From Pelagibius sp028280305 (GTDB lineage Bacteria > Pseudomonadota > Alphaproteobacteria > Kiloniellales > Kiloniellaceae): 64,000 bases of DNA. Numbering within the stretch: the stretch's first letter is position 1; every line of letters starts with the position of its first letter. Below are positions 41,413 to 49,999 of this stretch, piece by piece. A model generated the notes under the pieces. That model was not told the DNA's origin. It searched no databases and saw nothing but the letters and a program-made list of their open reading frames with translations. The stretch is from NCBI RefSeq assembly GCF_965233615.1, contig NZ_OZ247495.1; one strand, 5' to 3'. Position numbers and translations under genes: made by a program.

Positions 41413-43284
41413 CTATGACCCAGCGAAGTCAGCGCCGCGCCGCCGCAGGATGGTGCCACCGTCGCCGGCGGCAAAAACGCCCTGCGACCCATCTGCCGCG
41501 ACCGCGCGCAGGCCGCCATCGAAGCCGGTTGCGTCAAGGCGCCAATCCCGCCCGGCGTGGTGGAGGGCCGTGCCGCCTGCGCCGACCGCGAAAACGCCGC
41601 CTTCGCCACCGGAAATGGCCAAGAGATCGGATCGCGCCCGCGCCGGGGTCAAGGCCCAACGCCGTCCGTCGAAATGACCGATGGTACCGGACAAGCCGAC
41701 AATAAAGATGTTGTCGAGACCATCGCCCCAGACGTCGAAGAGAAAGTTCTCTGTGCCGGCATGGAACTCGTCCCAGCGCGCGCCGTTCCAACGTAGAATC
41801 ATGCCGAAGTCGCCGACCGCCAGCAGATGTTCCGGGTCTCGGCCCCAGAGGCCGTAGAGGGCCGACTTTGTGCCGCTGGTCATGCGTTCCCAGCTTGCCC
41901 CATCCCAGTGCAGAACAAGCCCCTCGTCGCCCACGGCGAAAACCTCGCCGGCACCGCCGGCCCATAGCGACAGGATCGTGACATCCACATGCAGGTCGAA
42001 GTGCTTGCGCCACGTGGTGCCGTCGAAGTGATGGATCTCACCCAATTGCCCCGCGGCCAGCAGTCCCCCGTCGCCGGCATCGCAGAGGCAATGCAGCCCC
42101 AGCGCGCCGGCAGGCGGCAAGGCCTCCCAGCGCACGCCATCGAAGCGCAACACGACCCCCTCCTCACCACAGGCGTAAAGCGCGCCGGCAGCGGCGTCGT
42201 TCCAGAGACCCCAGAGCTGGCGGTCAAGCCCGCTGTCCATGGGCTCCCAGGCAGGCAGGGCCTCGCCATGACCGATGTTCGGTACCGCGATCGCTTCATG
42301 GAAGTCCGGCGCCGCCGTCATCGCCGTGCCAAAGTCACCGACCGCCAGGGCTTCCCCCGTCGGCAGCGGCACGATACCCATCAGATCGTTCCCGGTGGCG
42401 CTCTCCAGCCGGTCCACCCGGCTGCCCCTGATGAAGTAGATCTGGCCCTTGTCACCAACCGCCAGCGCCCCGTCGCGATAGGCGGCCAGGGCACGCAGGC
42501 GGGAAAGCGGTTGCTCGGCCTTCAGCGTCTCGTAGCGGCCGGCGCGCCAGCGCAGCAGATCGCCGCGAAAGCCGTTGCAGTCCACGAAGTAGCGCCCGCC
42601 CGCCAACAGCAGCTCGTCGGACCCCAGGGCCAGCGCGGTCTGAAAGCCGGTGCGCAGCGGGCATTCGAGGGACTCCCAGTTGCCGTCGCCCGAACTGGTG
42701 AGGAATGCACCGTCGCCTCCCGCAGCAAACAGGCGGCCATCGGGCAGGCGCGCGATGGCGCGCAGGTGGGCGCGGGTGCCGCTCTCCTCACGCTGCCAGT
42801 CGCCGTCCCGGCAGGCCAGGATGGTGCCGTCGTCACCGACTGCCCAGAGCCGCCCCGTGCCATCACCGGTCAGGTCGAACAGCGGCGTGTTCTCCTCGAC
42901 CGCAGCGTACTTGCCGTTCTCTCCAACGACGCAGCCACGTAGCAACCGCCACTCCGTGCCGTCAAAGGCAAAGATCGAGCCCATCCAGCCGACCGAAAAA
43001 AGATTGTCGCGGGAAGGCCCCCAGATTGCATGGATCGGCACCGGCGCGGGCGCCGCGACTCGGCGCCAGACAGCGTCGGCGAAGTGGAAAACCGTGCCCT
43101 CATCGCCGACCACAAAGACCTCGCCGTCGGACGCCCAGCCGGACCAGAAGACATCGCCCGGGCCGGCGGCCAGTCCCTCGATCGCCTTCCATGGGCTGCG
43201 GCGCGGATCCTCCGGGTCGGCGCGGAGCAGGTCGCTGAACAGGCGGCGTCGGCTTTTTCCAGCGGTCGCGGTAGCGGCGCTCAT
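41413..43284 (-). CDS. Cytoplasmic beta-propeller repeat protein of the ddh-like operon
   Basis: A 623-residue protein made of about a dozen repeats of roughly 40-50 residues whose core reads AVGDxGxVLxxDGxxW, for example VGDEGTVFHFADAVWRR, VGDDGTILACRDGDWQR, CGEEGVVLRFDGVRWEA, AAGQLGEIHHFDGTTWRK and VGDEGLVLHWDGASWER. The number of repeats would fit two propellers. No signal peptide or membrane helix is visible, so it should be cytoplasmic. No catalytic residues were recognised. Its start overlaps the Mrp-like gene by 4 nt. A role as scaffold or maturation partner for the metalloenzyme is inference from operon position only. Confidence 0.75.
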   Translation of the reverse strand: MSAATATAGKSRRRLFSDLLRADPEDPRRSPWKAIEGLAAGPGDVFWSGWASDGEVFVVGDEGTVFHFADAVWRRVAAPAPVPIHAIWGPSRDNLFSVGWMGSIFAFDGTEWRLLRGCVVGENGKYAAVEENTPLFDLTGDGTGRLWAVGDDGTILACRDGDWQREESGTRAHLRAIARLPDGRLFAAGGDGAFLTSSGDGNWESLECPLRTGFQTALALGSDELLLAGGRYFVDCNGFRGDLLRWRAGRYETLKAEQPLSRLRALAAYRDGALAVGDKGQIYFIRGSRVDRLESATGNDLMGIVPLPTGEALAVGDFGTAMTAAPDFHEAIAVPNIGHGEALPAWEPMDSGLDRQLWGLWNDAAAGALYACGEEGVVLRFDGVRWEALPPAGALGLHCLCDAGDGGLLAAGQLGEIHHFDGTTWRKHFDLHVDVTILSLWAGGAGEVFAVGDEGLVLHWDGASWERMTSGTKSALYGLWGRDPEHLLAVGDFGMILRWNGARWDEFHAGTENFLFDVWGDGLDNIFIVGLSGTIGHFDGRRWALTPARARSDLLAISGGEGGVFAVGAGGTALHHAGRDWRLDATGFDGGLRAVAADGSQGVFAAGDGGTILRRRGADFAGS

Positions 43285-44393
43285 GACTGACCGCGTTTTT
43301 GCTCACCGGCCGACGCAGCGTCATGAAGCCGCGCGGCCTCTTCACCGAGCAAGCTGGTCACCGCATCCCGCATCTCAGCCTGCGCCAAGGGATCGAGTTC
43401 GGCCAAGGCTTCTTCGAGTGTGTCGGCACGCAGGTTCTCCGCAAAGACATCGTCGAGAGCATGGGCGACAGCGCCGTCGAAGTCAGCCCGGCCAAGGGCC
43501 GCGCAGGCATCGACAGCCGGCGCGAAAGCCTTGGCGGCGGCGCTCTCGGGCGCGGAGATGACCAACGGCGCGCCGTCGTCGGACGCTGAGGCCAGTTCGA
43601 TTGCCAGCGGGACACGGGCGACCGTCTCGACGGCGGCCTCGGCGAGGCGGCTTTCCAGATCGGCGTTCGGAAAGATGTGGATCTCGCCCGCGCAGTGCGG
43701 ACAGACCATGCCCGCCATGTTCTCCACGACGCCGAGTATGGGCAGGCCACGCTCATGACAGAACCTTGCCGCCTTCATGCTGTCCATCAGCGCGACCGCC
43801 TGTGGCGTGGTGACCAACAAGGCCGACACATTGGCGCCCTCGAGCATGTCGCAGAGCGTGATCAGTTCGTTGCCGGTGCCGGGCGGCATGTCGACGATCA
43901 GGAAGTCCAAGGGTCCCCAGTCGAACGAACCTGCAAGGTGATGCACGAAGTCATGCTTGTAGGCATCGCGCCACACCACCGGTGTATCGTCGCTCTCCAG
44001 CAGAAACGCCAGGGAACCGACCTTGACCGGCTGCGCCATCGCGGGATCGGCATAGTCCCGGGTCGCCAAACCGCTATCACCCAGGCGCACGTGCTCGCCC
44101 GCGAAGCCGAAGAAGCGGCTTTGGTTCGGTCCGTGGACATCGGCGTCGGCAACACCCACCTTGAAGCCGCGCCCGGCAAGGCCGGCGGCAAGGTTGGCGG
44201 AGACCGTGCTCTTGCCGACACCGCCCTTGTTGGCTAGCACAAGGATGATCTGATCGATCTCGGCTAGGCGGTTTTCGATCAGCACCCGGTTGTGATGGGG
44301 CTTGTCGAGGGCGCAGACATCCTCTTGCGGGCAGAACTGACAGGCGTAGCCAAGGCCGCAATCGATGGCCGCGAGTTTGTCTGCGAGTGCCAT
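43281..44393 (-). CDS. NBP35/Mrp-like P-loop ATPase with N-terminal cysteine cluster
   Basis: A 370-residue ParA/MinD-superfamily ATPase. The deviant Walker A is NKGGVGKSTVSANLAAGLAG, Walker B-like VDMPPGTGNELITLCD, and the Mrp signature VVENMAGMVCPHC with the CPHC pair used to bind a bridging [4Fe-4S] cluster. An N-terminal C-x5-C-x2-C-x5-C set (C12, C18, C21, C27) resembles the N-terminal cluster of NBP35. A C-terminal extension of about 90 acidic residues follows. Such proteins carry Fe-S clusters to client apoproteins. Here the client is probably the adjacent Fe-S beta or alpha subunit. It is tightly coupled to the genes on both sides (9 nt, 4-nt overlap). Confidence 0.82.
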   Translation of the reverse strand: MALADKLAAIDCGLGYACQFCPQEDVCALDKPHHNRVLIENRLAEIDQIILVLANKGGVGKSTVSANLAAGLAGRGFKVGVADADVHGPNQSRFFGFAGEHVRLGDSGLATRDYADPAMAQPVKVGSLAFLLESDDTPVVWRDAYKHDFVHHLAGSFDWGPLDFLIVDMPPGTGNELITLCDMLEGANVSALLVTTPQAVALMDSMKAARFCHERGLPILGVVENMAGMVCPHCAGEIHIFPNADLESRLAEAAVETVARVPLAIELASASDDGAPLVISAPESAAAKAFAPAVDACAALGRADFDGAVAHALDDVFAENLRADTLEEALAELDPLAQAEMRDAVTSLLGEEAARLHDAASAGEQKRGQS

Positions 44394-44402
44394 GGCGCGG
44401 CC

Positions 44403-45185
44403 CTACCTTGCGGCTAGATTGACGAGGATCCAGTCCTCGGAAACGCTCTTCAAGCCGTCCCGCTCGCCATTCCTGCCCTGCCAAAGCGCGAAAGCAATGG
44501 GGACCTGCGGGCGATCAAAGGAAACCTGGTGCTCACCCGCCGCGGCGATCGGCCGCGACATGACGACAACCCATTGGTTGGCCGGGGCCTCCTCCCCGGT
44601 CTGATACCGACTGTCGCCGCTGACCGGCTGTGCGTCGAGCCGCGTCGTGCTGCCCGGCCCGCCGGCGGCAAGGCTTTCAACCGAGTTCTCGTCCGATCGC
44701 CAATACCAGATATTCACCGGTGCCTCCGGACCGCTGCCCATGATGTAGGAGGTCTCCTCGTCGCCGATCGCAAACTGTACCGCCGCGCCGTCGCGGAAGC
44801 GATCATGCAAGGTGGCGGCATCGCGGCTGTCGTCACGCCAGCGAAGACGCACATAGAAGCGCTCCGAGGTCCGCGCCAGGCTGAAATAGACATCCATCCC
44901 GGGCGCATCCTCGTCCAATCTCAGAGCGACGGACTCGTGGACCGGCGGTGCCGGGGCCAGCCTCGTTCGGTACTCCGGCAAACGCTCCCAGATGGTGTCA
45001 TCCGGGTCGTTGACCGAGCGCAGATAGATGCCATCGGGAATCCGCGACACCGCGACCTCATCGCCGGGACCAAGCGCCTTTACGTTCGCTTCGACGATAC
45101 TGTCGCCGAAGACAGGCGCGGCGGCAGCAAAGGCGGAGACCGCATAGATCACGGCAGCAAGACCGCGCGGAGGGATTGCTGTCAT
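44403..45185 (-). CDS. Haem-b gamma subunit of a type II DMSO-reductase-family enzyme
   Basis: A 260-residue exported protein with a Sec signal (hydrophobic LAAVIYAVSAFAAAAPVFG). It belongs to the ethylbenzene dehydrogenase-related haem-binding family (DdhC, SerC, ClrC, EbdC): RLRWRDDSRDAATLHDRFRD in two parts, AAVQFAIGDEETSYIMGSGP and VNIWYWRSDE match. Family members bind haem b with Met and Lys ligands and exchange electrons with a soluble cytochrome. It follows the chaperone gene by 9 nt, giving the A-B-D-C order of ddh, ser and clr operons. Direction of electron flow depends on the substrate and is not decided. Confidence 0.82.
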   Translation of the reverse strand: MTAIPPRGLAAVIYAVSAFAAAAPVFGDSIVEANVKALGPGDEVAVSRIPDGIYLRSVNDPDDTIWERLPEYRTRLAPAPPVHESVALRLDEDAPGMDVYFSLARTSERFYVRLRWRDDSRDAATLHDRFRDGAAVQFAIGDEETSYIMGSGPEAPVNIWYWRSDENSVESLAAGGPGSTTRLDAQPVSGDSRYQTGEEAPANQWVVVMSRPIAAAGEHQVSFDRPQVPIAFALWQGRNGERDGLKSVSEDWILVNLAAR

Positions 45186-45194
45186 TGGACTCTC

Positions 45195-45977
45195 CTATCC
45201 CCAGAGGTTCTGATCGACGACGCGGGCGGCGGCGGTATCACGGCTCTGTGCTCCTTCGACGCGGGCGGCGGTCGCGGCGTCCGGATCGCGGTAGCGCCCG
45301 ACCCGGGCTTCCAGTTCGGCAGCCTGGTGGTCCGCCCAGTCCGGCAGGTCTGCGACGAGTTGCCCGATGGTCTCGTCCAACGATTCGACCGGCCAGCCGC
45401 GCAGGCAATCAGCCACGGCGCGGAGCAGCGGACAGAGATAGCGGCGCAGAAAATCGCGCTGCGCTCGCCGATAGGCCGCGGGATCGCGATTCCGGCGGAG
45501 CGCCTGCGCCTCCAGATGCGCCAACACCGCCATGAACTCGAGCATGCTGGCCAAGTGATCGGGCTCGTCTGCACGGCCCTCGTCGGTCTCCGCCGCCTGC
45601 AAGCCAAAATGCCGGTAGAAGGCGGCAATGTTCAGCATGAAGACCGGGCGGGCGTGCCCCGCCAGCAGCCGCTCATGGTCGCCGGCCAACAGAGGGGCAA
45701 CCGGTTTGCCCTTTGGCCCATGGAGGAAGGCCGCGATATAGCCGGATTCCAGGGCCGCGAAGTCGACTGAAGGCGCGCGCTTGGGCCAAGCCCGCCCCGT
45801 CACCGCGAGCCAGGCGTCGTTCAAGGCGGCATGGAAAGCGCCGCTTTCAAGCGCCTTCTGCAGCTCCGGAGCCGGATGCCCCAGGGCGATGGCCGCGAGC
45901 CGCCAGATCGTCTCCTTCGCCGCGGCCCGCGCGGCTGAATCCCCTGCCGGGCGCGCGTGCGTTCGTGGTGCAGACAC
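45195..45977 (-). CDS. TorD/DdhD-like chaperone of the type II enzyme
   Basis: A 260-residue helical protein of the TorD/NarJ chaperone superfamily, with ALESGYIAAFLHGPKGKPVAPL, DEPDHLASMLEFMAVLAHLEAQAL in two parts and FLRRYLCPLLRAVADCL. The PDHLASMLEFM block (E/D-P-D-H) is the usual core of these chaperones. It would bind the alpha subunit during cofactor insertion before Tat export. Its third position in the operon corresponds to ddhD/serD/clrD. Confidence 0.8.
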   Translation of the reverse strand: MSAPRTHARPAGDSAARAAAKETIWRLAAIALGHPAPELQKALESGAFHAALNDAWLAVTGRAWPKRAPSVDFAALESGYIAAFLHGPKGKPVAPLLAGDHERLLAGHARPVFMLNIAAFYRHFGLQAAETDEGRADEPDHLASMLEFMAVLAHLEAQALRRNRDPAAYRRAQRDFLRRYLCPLLRAVADCLRGWPVESLDETIGQLVADLPDWADHQAAELEARVGRYRDPDAATAARVEGAQSRDTAAARVVDQNLWG

Positions 45978-45987
45978 CGCCGCGCCC

Positions 45988-46968
45988 TCAGCTCAGCTTG
46001 AACATCTCGGCATGGCGGTAGCCGATCAGCGTATCCATCAATTCGCTCTCGCCGCCCTCGGCTTTCTTCTGCCGCTCGCGGCTCAAGGTGTCGAGCGCCG
46101 ACTGGACGCCGTCGCCGAACAGGCCTTCGAGATAGTCGATCGGCACCCGCGATTCCGCCATCGGCGCGCCGTCGTCATCGATCTTTGGCGGCGACAGCGG
46201 CGGTACGTAGAAGACGTTCGGCTTGGTGCCCCACTCCGGATGCAGCGGCAATGCCACCTTGTACTTCTCGACCAACAGATGGATCGGACCCGCTTCATCG
46301 TCGCGATAGCCGATCCATCGAATACGCCCGACGCACTGTTTCGCGCAGGCGGTGGGCAGACCCTTCTCGATACGCGGATAGCAGAATATGCACTTCTCCG
46401 ACTTCGAGATTTCCTCGTTGAAATAGACCTTCTTGTAGGGGCAGGCGCCGACACAGTAGCGGTAGCCGCGGCAGCGCTCCTGATCGATCAGAACGATTCC
46501 GTCTTCCTGGCGCTTGTATATCGCGTTGCGCGAACAGGCCGCCAGGCAGGCCGGATTCTCACAGTGGTTACAAAGCCGTGGTAGGTAAAAATAATAGCTG
46601 TTGGGATAGTCGCCCTCGCCCTGGTCCTCGTCCCAGTTGGCCCCCCAGGTGGGTTTGACGTTGGGACGCAGCCATGGGTCCGTGCCGGTCATCAGCGCTT
46701 CTTCGTAGTTGTACTCCCAGGGCACACCATAGTCCTCGGCGCTGGGCTCCTGGCCGAGCCTCAGGGCGCCGTCTTCATCGAAACCGCCGCCCATCTTCGC
46801 GTAGTCGCGGGGATAGCCCGTACCCGGCATGGTTTCGACGTTGTTCCAGTACATGTACTCCCGGCCGTTGCGGTTGGTCCATTGCAGCTTGCAGGCGGAG
46901 GTGCAGGTGTGGCAGCCGATACATTTGTTCAGGTCCATGACCATGCTGAGCTGACGTTTCACAGCCAT
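45988..46968 (-). CDS. Iron-sulfur beta subunit of a type II DMSO-reductase-family enzyme
   Basis: A 326-residue NarH/DdhB-type electron-transfer subunit. Four cysteine groups are visible: CIGCHTCTSACK (from C16), CNHCENPACLAACS, CRGYRYCVGACPYKK and CIFCYPRIEKG with TACAKQCVGRI. In the third group a tyrosine occupies the position where NarH has tryptophan (CRGWRMC), consistent with one [3Fe-4S] and three [4Fe-4S] clusters. No signal peptide is present, so it should be co-exported with the Tat-bearing alpha subunit. The length and layout match DdhB/SerB/ClrB. Confidence 0.9.
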   Translation of the reverse strand: MAVKRQLSMVMDLNKCIGCHTCTSACKLQWTNRNGREYMYWNNVETMPGTGYPRDYAKMGGGFDEDGALRLGQEPSAEDYGVPWEYNYEEALMTGTDPWLRPNVKPTWGANWDEDQGEGDYPNSYYFYLPRLCNHCENPACLAACSRNAIYKRQEDGIVLIDQERCRGYRYCVGACPYKKVYFNEEISKSEKCIFCYPRIEKGLPTACAKQCVGRIRWIGYRDDEAGPIHLLVEKYKVALPLHPEWGTKPNVFYVPPLSPPKIDDDGAPMAESRVPIDYLEGLFGDGVQSALDTLSRERQKKAEGGESELMDTLIGYRHAEMFKLS

Positions 46969-47016
46969 TTCCGTTCCTCCCCAGATCCCCTTCGGAGCAC
47001 CATGTCATCCATCGGC

Positions 47017-49749
47017 TTAGGCCGGCTCGACATCTACGCTGCTCTCATGCGCCAGTTGGTTGGCGTTGTACTTCCAAAGCTTGAAGCCCAGGTGTCCCCA
47101 TCCGCCGCAGAGCTCCAACGGCTGAATCAGTGTCGCCATGGCATTGTTCATGGGTTTGCCCTGCTCGTACTGATGGGGCTCCCAGCCGTGTTCCATCATG
47201 ATCGAGCTTTCCGGTATGCTTGGATAGAACTTGGCCTGGGCGAAGAACTCCCCGATACCGTTGAAGACCCGAACGCGGCCGCCGTCGACGATGCCGCGCG
47301 CGGCTGCCAGCTTAGGGCTGATGTAGATGTTGGGTTCGCCGCGCTGCAGCCGCATCATGAACTTGTTCGACCGCCAGTTCGAATGAATGCCCCAGCGGGT
47401 GTGCGGCGAATAGAACGACAGCGGATAGTTCGAGGCTTCGCGCCCTGCATGGTGGCGTGCCGTGGGCGTAGCCGCACCCAATTTCATGAAGCGCGGGTGA
47501 TCGCAGTAAAAAGTGATGCGTCCGGTCAGGGTGTCATAGGGCTTCTTGCCCTCGACCTGGGCGACAAAGGGATTGTAAGGCTCGTCGGCAGGTATCGGCT
47601 GGTTGGCACCACCCGCCGCGCTCATCACGAAGAAGCCCTGCTCAGCGCCTTCCTCCAGGTTCACGCCGCCGAACTCCGGGCTGTTGTCGACCAGCCACTT
47701 GGTGGCGTCGTAGTCGGTCAGCAGTGTACCGCCCATGGTGAAGTCATCGTGGATGGTGTGCAGATCGCGGCTGACGTTCCCGTCTTGATAGGCGCCGACA
47801 CCGCGGGCAAGGGCGCGCTCCTGTATCTTCTTGCTTAGAAGCACCATGATTTCCCAGTCGGGCCTTGCTTCACCGATCGGGTCGACGGGCCGGGAGAAGA
47901 CATTGACGAAGCGGTGGAATCCGACAGAGCGGAGGTCCCAGGCCTCGTAGTGGCTGGCCGCCGGCAGCAGATAGTCGGCCCACTGCGCGGTCGAATCCAT
48001 GCGAATGTTGATGTTGACGAAGAGCTCCTGCACCTCCTCGAGAATGCGTTCACGGTACTTGTCGGCATGCTTGTTGCGCCGGAACTTGTTGTCGGCGATG
48101 GAGATCAAACCCTTCATGTCGCCATGGTAGGGCATCCAGCCCTCCGACACGGATTCGTCGATCATCGCCTCCATCTCGTCGATGTCGAAACCGACGCGCG
48201 CCTTGAGCTTCTCGTTGTCGAAATGCTGTCGCGCATGATCGATCATATGTCCGCGCAGGAACTCACCGAGGCCGCCGGCCTCCAGGCGTGGAAACTTCTG
48301 GAATCCAAAGAGGGCGAGTTCCAGAAGTTTGCCGTGATTCCATTCGATCCAGGATGTATCGAGCCCGCCGGCCTTCCCGCCATGGCCGGTCAACGCCAGC
48401 ATCAAGGCCTGGGCCCAGCCGGTGAATATGCCGTTGGAGTAACGCCCGATGTTGAAGCCGGTCATCAGGATCGCTTTGCGGGCTTTGGCGAAAAGACGCG
48501 CTTCCCGGCGTACGGTTTGCGCTTCGATGCCGGTGTCGACCTCGGTTGCCTCTGGCGTGAACTTGGCCGCCTCGGCCCGCACCTTTTCGAAGACGGTGGT
48601 GACGGTGATCCCCGCGACCTCGAAACTGCCCTCGATAGCGGGGTCCGCGCCACCAAGTGCAAGCGTCTTTTCCTCAGCGCCCATAGAGCCCTTTATCGCG
48701 ACCGCGGCGCCGCTCTTCAGGTCCCAGTGGTAGAAGACCTGGTCCGAACCGCCGTCCTTGAGATCGGCTTCGCGCAGCATCATGCCGTTGTCCTGGCGCA
48801 CCAGCACCGTCAGGTCGGTCTGCTCCTTCACGAAGTCCGGCTTGTACAGCCCCTCTTCGATGATCACGTTGACGAAGGCCATCGCGAGGAAGGGATCGGC
48901 GCCCTGCTTGATCGGCAGCCAGAGATCGGCGTGGATCGATGAGGGATTGTAGTCGGGCGCCACGGAGACCACGCGCGCGCCGTTGTACTTTGCCTCCCAG
49001 ACATAGTGGGCGTCGGGGATACGCGTCGCATTCGGATTGAACAGCGACATCATGATGTAGTCCGCATCGAACCAGGCGTCGGAGGTAAAACTCTCCAATG
49101 GATTGCCGTAGGCCAGATGGGCACCGGTGTTGAGGTCGCCGACGTCGGTGAAGATGTCAAGCTGCACACCGCCCAGCAGAGAGGCAAAGCGGTAGGGCGC
49201 CGCAAGACGGACCATGGAGAGGTTGCCGGAGCCGGTATGGGTCATCATCTTCCCGGGCCCGTACTTCTCGAAGATGTCGATAATCTTGTCGGCGATTTCT
49301 TCGGCGATCTCGTCCCAGGAAACACGCTGCCACTTGCCTTCGCCGCGAGCGCCGGCGCGCTTCAGCGGATAGCGCAGACGGTCCCCCTCGTACATCGCCG
49401 ATGAGTGGATCGCGCCCTTCTGGCAACCGCGGGGATTAGCGTCCGGCACGTTGGGGTTGATCTGCGGATATTTGGCGAGCTGCTCCTCGCGCAGGACGAT
49501 GCCGTCCTTCACAAAAACGTCGAAAGCGCAGTTCCCGACACAGTTGATGCAGTGTGCGGCCTTGCCGACCTTCTCCCAAGTGAACTCGCGGCGGTAGAGG
49601 TCCTCCCAGTCGCGATAGGGGTATTCCTCATCCAAGGTATCGCCAATCGGCTCCAGGCGATTGAGCGACCAAGCATTGTTGGACGCCAGCACCCCGGCGC
49701 CAGCAAGACTCGATGCCTTCAGGAAATCGCGGCGTTTGACCCGCAGCAT
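47017..49749 (-). CDS. Catalytic subunit of a type II DMSO-reductase-family molybdoenzyme (DMS dehydrogenase/selenate or chlorate reductase-like)
   Basis: A 910-residue periplasmic bis-MGD enzyme. A Tat signal (KRRDFLKASS) starts at residue 5. The Fe-S motif is H66-x3-C70-x3-C74-x34-C109 (within AAHCINCVGNCAFDVF and PRGCQKGAIHS), with a histidine first ligand as in type II enzymes. The Mo ligand is predicted to be D205 in GDLNTGAHLAYGN, again type II. With B, D and C genes following in that order it matches ddhABDC, serABDC and clrABDC operons. Co-location with dorCDA favours a DMS/DMSO substrate, but selenate, chlorate or hydrocarbon oxidation cannot be excluded by inspection. Confidence 0.88.
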   Translation of the reverse strand: MLRVKRRDFLKASSLAGAGVLASNNAWSLNRLEPIGDTLDEEYPYRDWEDLYRREFTWEKVGKAAHCINCVGNCAFDVFVKDGIVLREEQLAKYPQINPNVPDANPRGCQKGAIHSSAMYEGDRLRYPLKRAGARGEGKWQRVSWDEIAEEIADKIIDIFEKYGPGKMMTHTGSGNLSMVRLAAPYRFASLLGGVQLDIFTDVGDLNTGAHLAYGNPLESFTSDAWFDADYIMMSLFNPNATRIPDAHYVWEAKYNGARVVSVAPDYNPSSIHADLWLPIKQGADPFLAMAFVNVIIEEGLYKPDFVKEQTDLTVLVRQDNGMMLREADLKDGGSDQVFYHWDLKSGAAVAIKGSMGAEEKTLALGGADPAIEGSFEVAGITVTTVFEKVRAEAAKFTPEATEVDTGIEAQTVRREARLFAKARKAILMTGFNIGRYSNGIFTGWAQALMLALTGHGGKAGGLDTSWIEWNHGKLLELALFGFQKFPRLEAGGLGEFLRGHMIDHARQHFDNEKLKARVGFDIDEMEAMIDESVSEGWMPYHGDMKGLISIADNKFRRNKHADKYRERILEEVQELFVNINIRMDSTAQWADYLLPAASHYEAWDLRSVGFHRFVNVFSRPVDPIGEARPDWEIMVLLSKKIQERALARGVGAYQDGNVSRDLHTIHDDFTMGGTLLTDYDATKWLVDNSPEFGGVNLEEGAEQGFFVMSAAGGANQPIPADEPYNPFVAQVEGKKPYDTLTGRITFYCDHPRFMKLGAATPTARHHAGREASNYPLSFYSPHTRWGIHSNWRSNKFMMRLQRGEPNIYISPKLAAARGIVDGGRVRVFNGIGEFFAQAKFYPSIPESSIMMEHGWEPHQYEQGKPMNNAMATLIQPLELCGGWGHLGFKLWKYNANQLAHESSVDVEPA

Positions 49750-49871
49750 GTCCTCTCCTCCCCTTGGCCGGCCGTCATTTCGGAGGCCGCTGTGGGAAGC
49801 TGCACCTCAGGCGACGGATCGCATTCGTTCCGCAAAGGATAGCCAGAAGCGCGTTCCGGAAGGCTATGGTC

Positions 49872-49900
49872 ATGTGAAAAATTGTAAACCGAGTGTAATC
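49872..49900 (-). promoter_or_regulatory. ddhA-like upstream direct-repeat operator
   Basis: Plus-strand 8-mers ATGTGAAA (49872), TTGTAAAC (49882) and GTGTAATC (49893) repeat with spacing 10 and 11 bp, the same as upstream of dorC and dorA. They lie 123-151 nt upstream of the leftward catalytic-subunit gene and 100-128 nt upstream of the rightward kinase gene. The fourth, distal copy found at the dor promoters is absent here. Confidence 0.6.
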
Positions 49901-49999
49901 TGGACCCCCTGCATGATTGCGGTGATGCGCAGGGAGTGCTGTAGTTGGGGCAACCAAGAACATCTGGGGAGGGGCCGTCGTCGGCCCTAAAACACCAAG

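Noticed and set aside
41102..41677. 191-codon plus-strand open frame rich in Arg and Pro
   Set aside because: Its 3' half is the antisense of the propeller gene and it crosses the terminator hairpin; composition is typical of a shadow frame.
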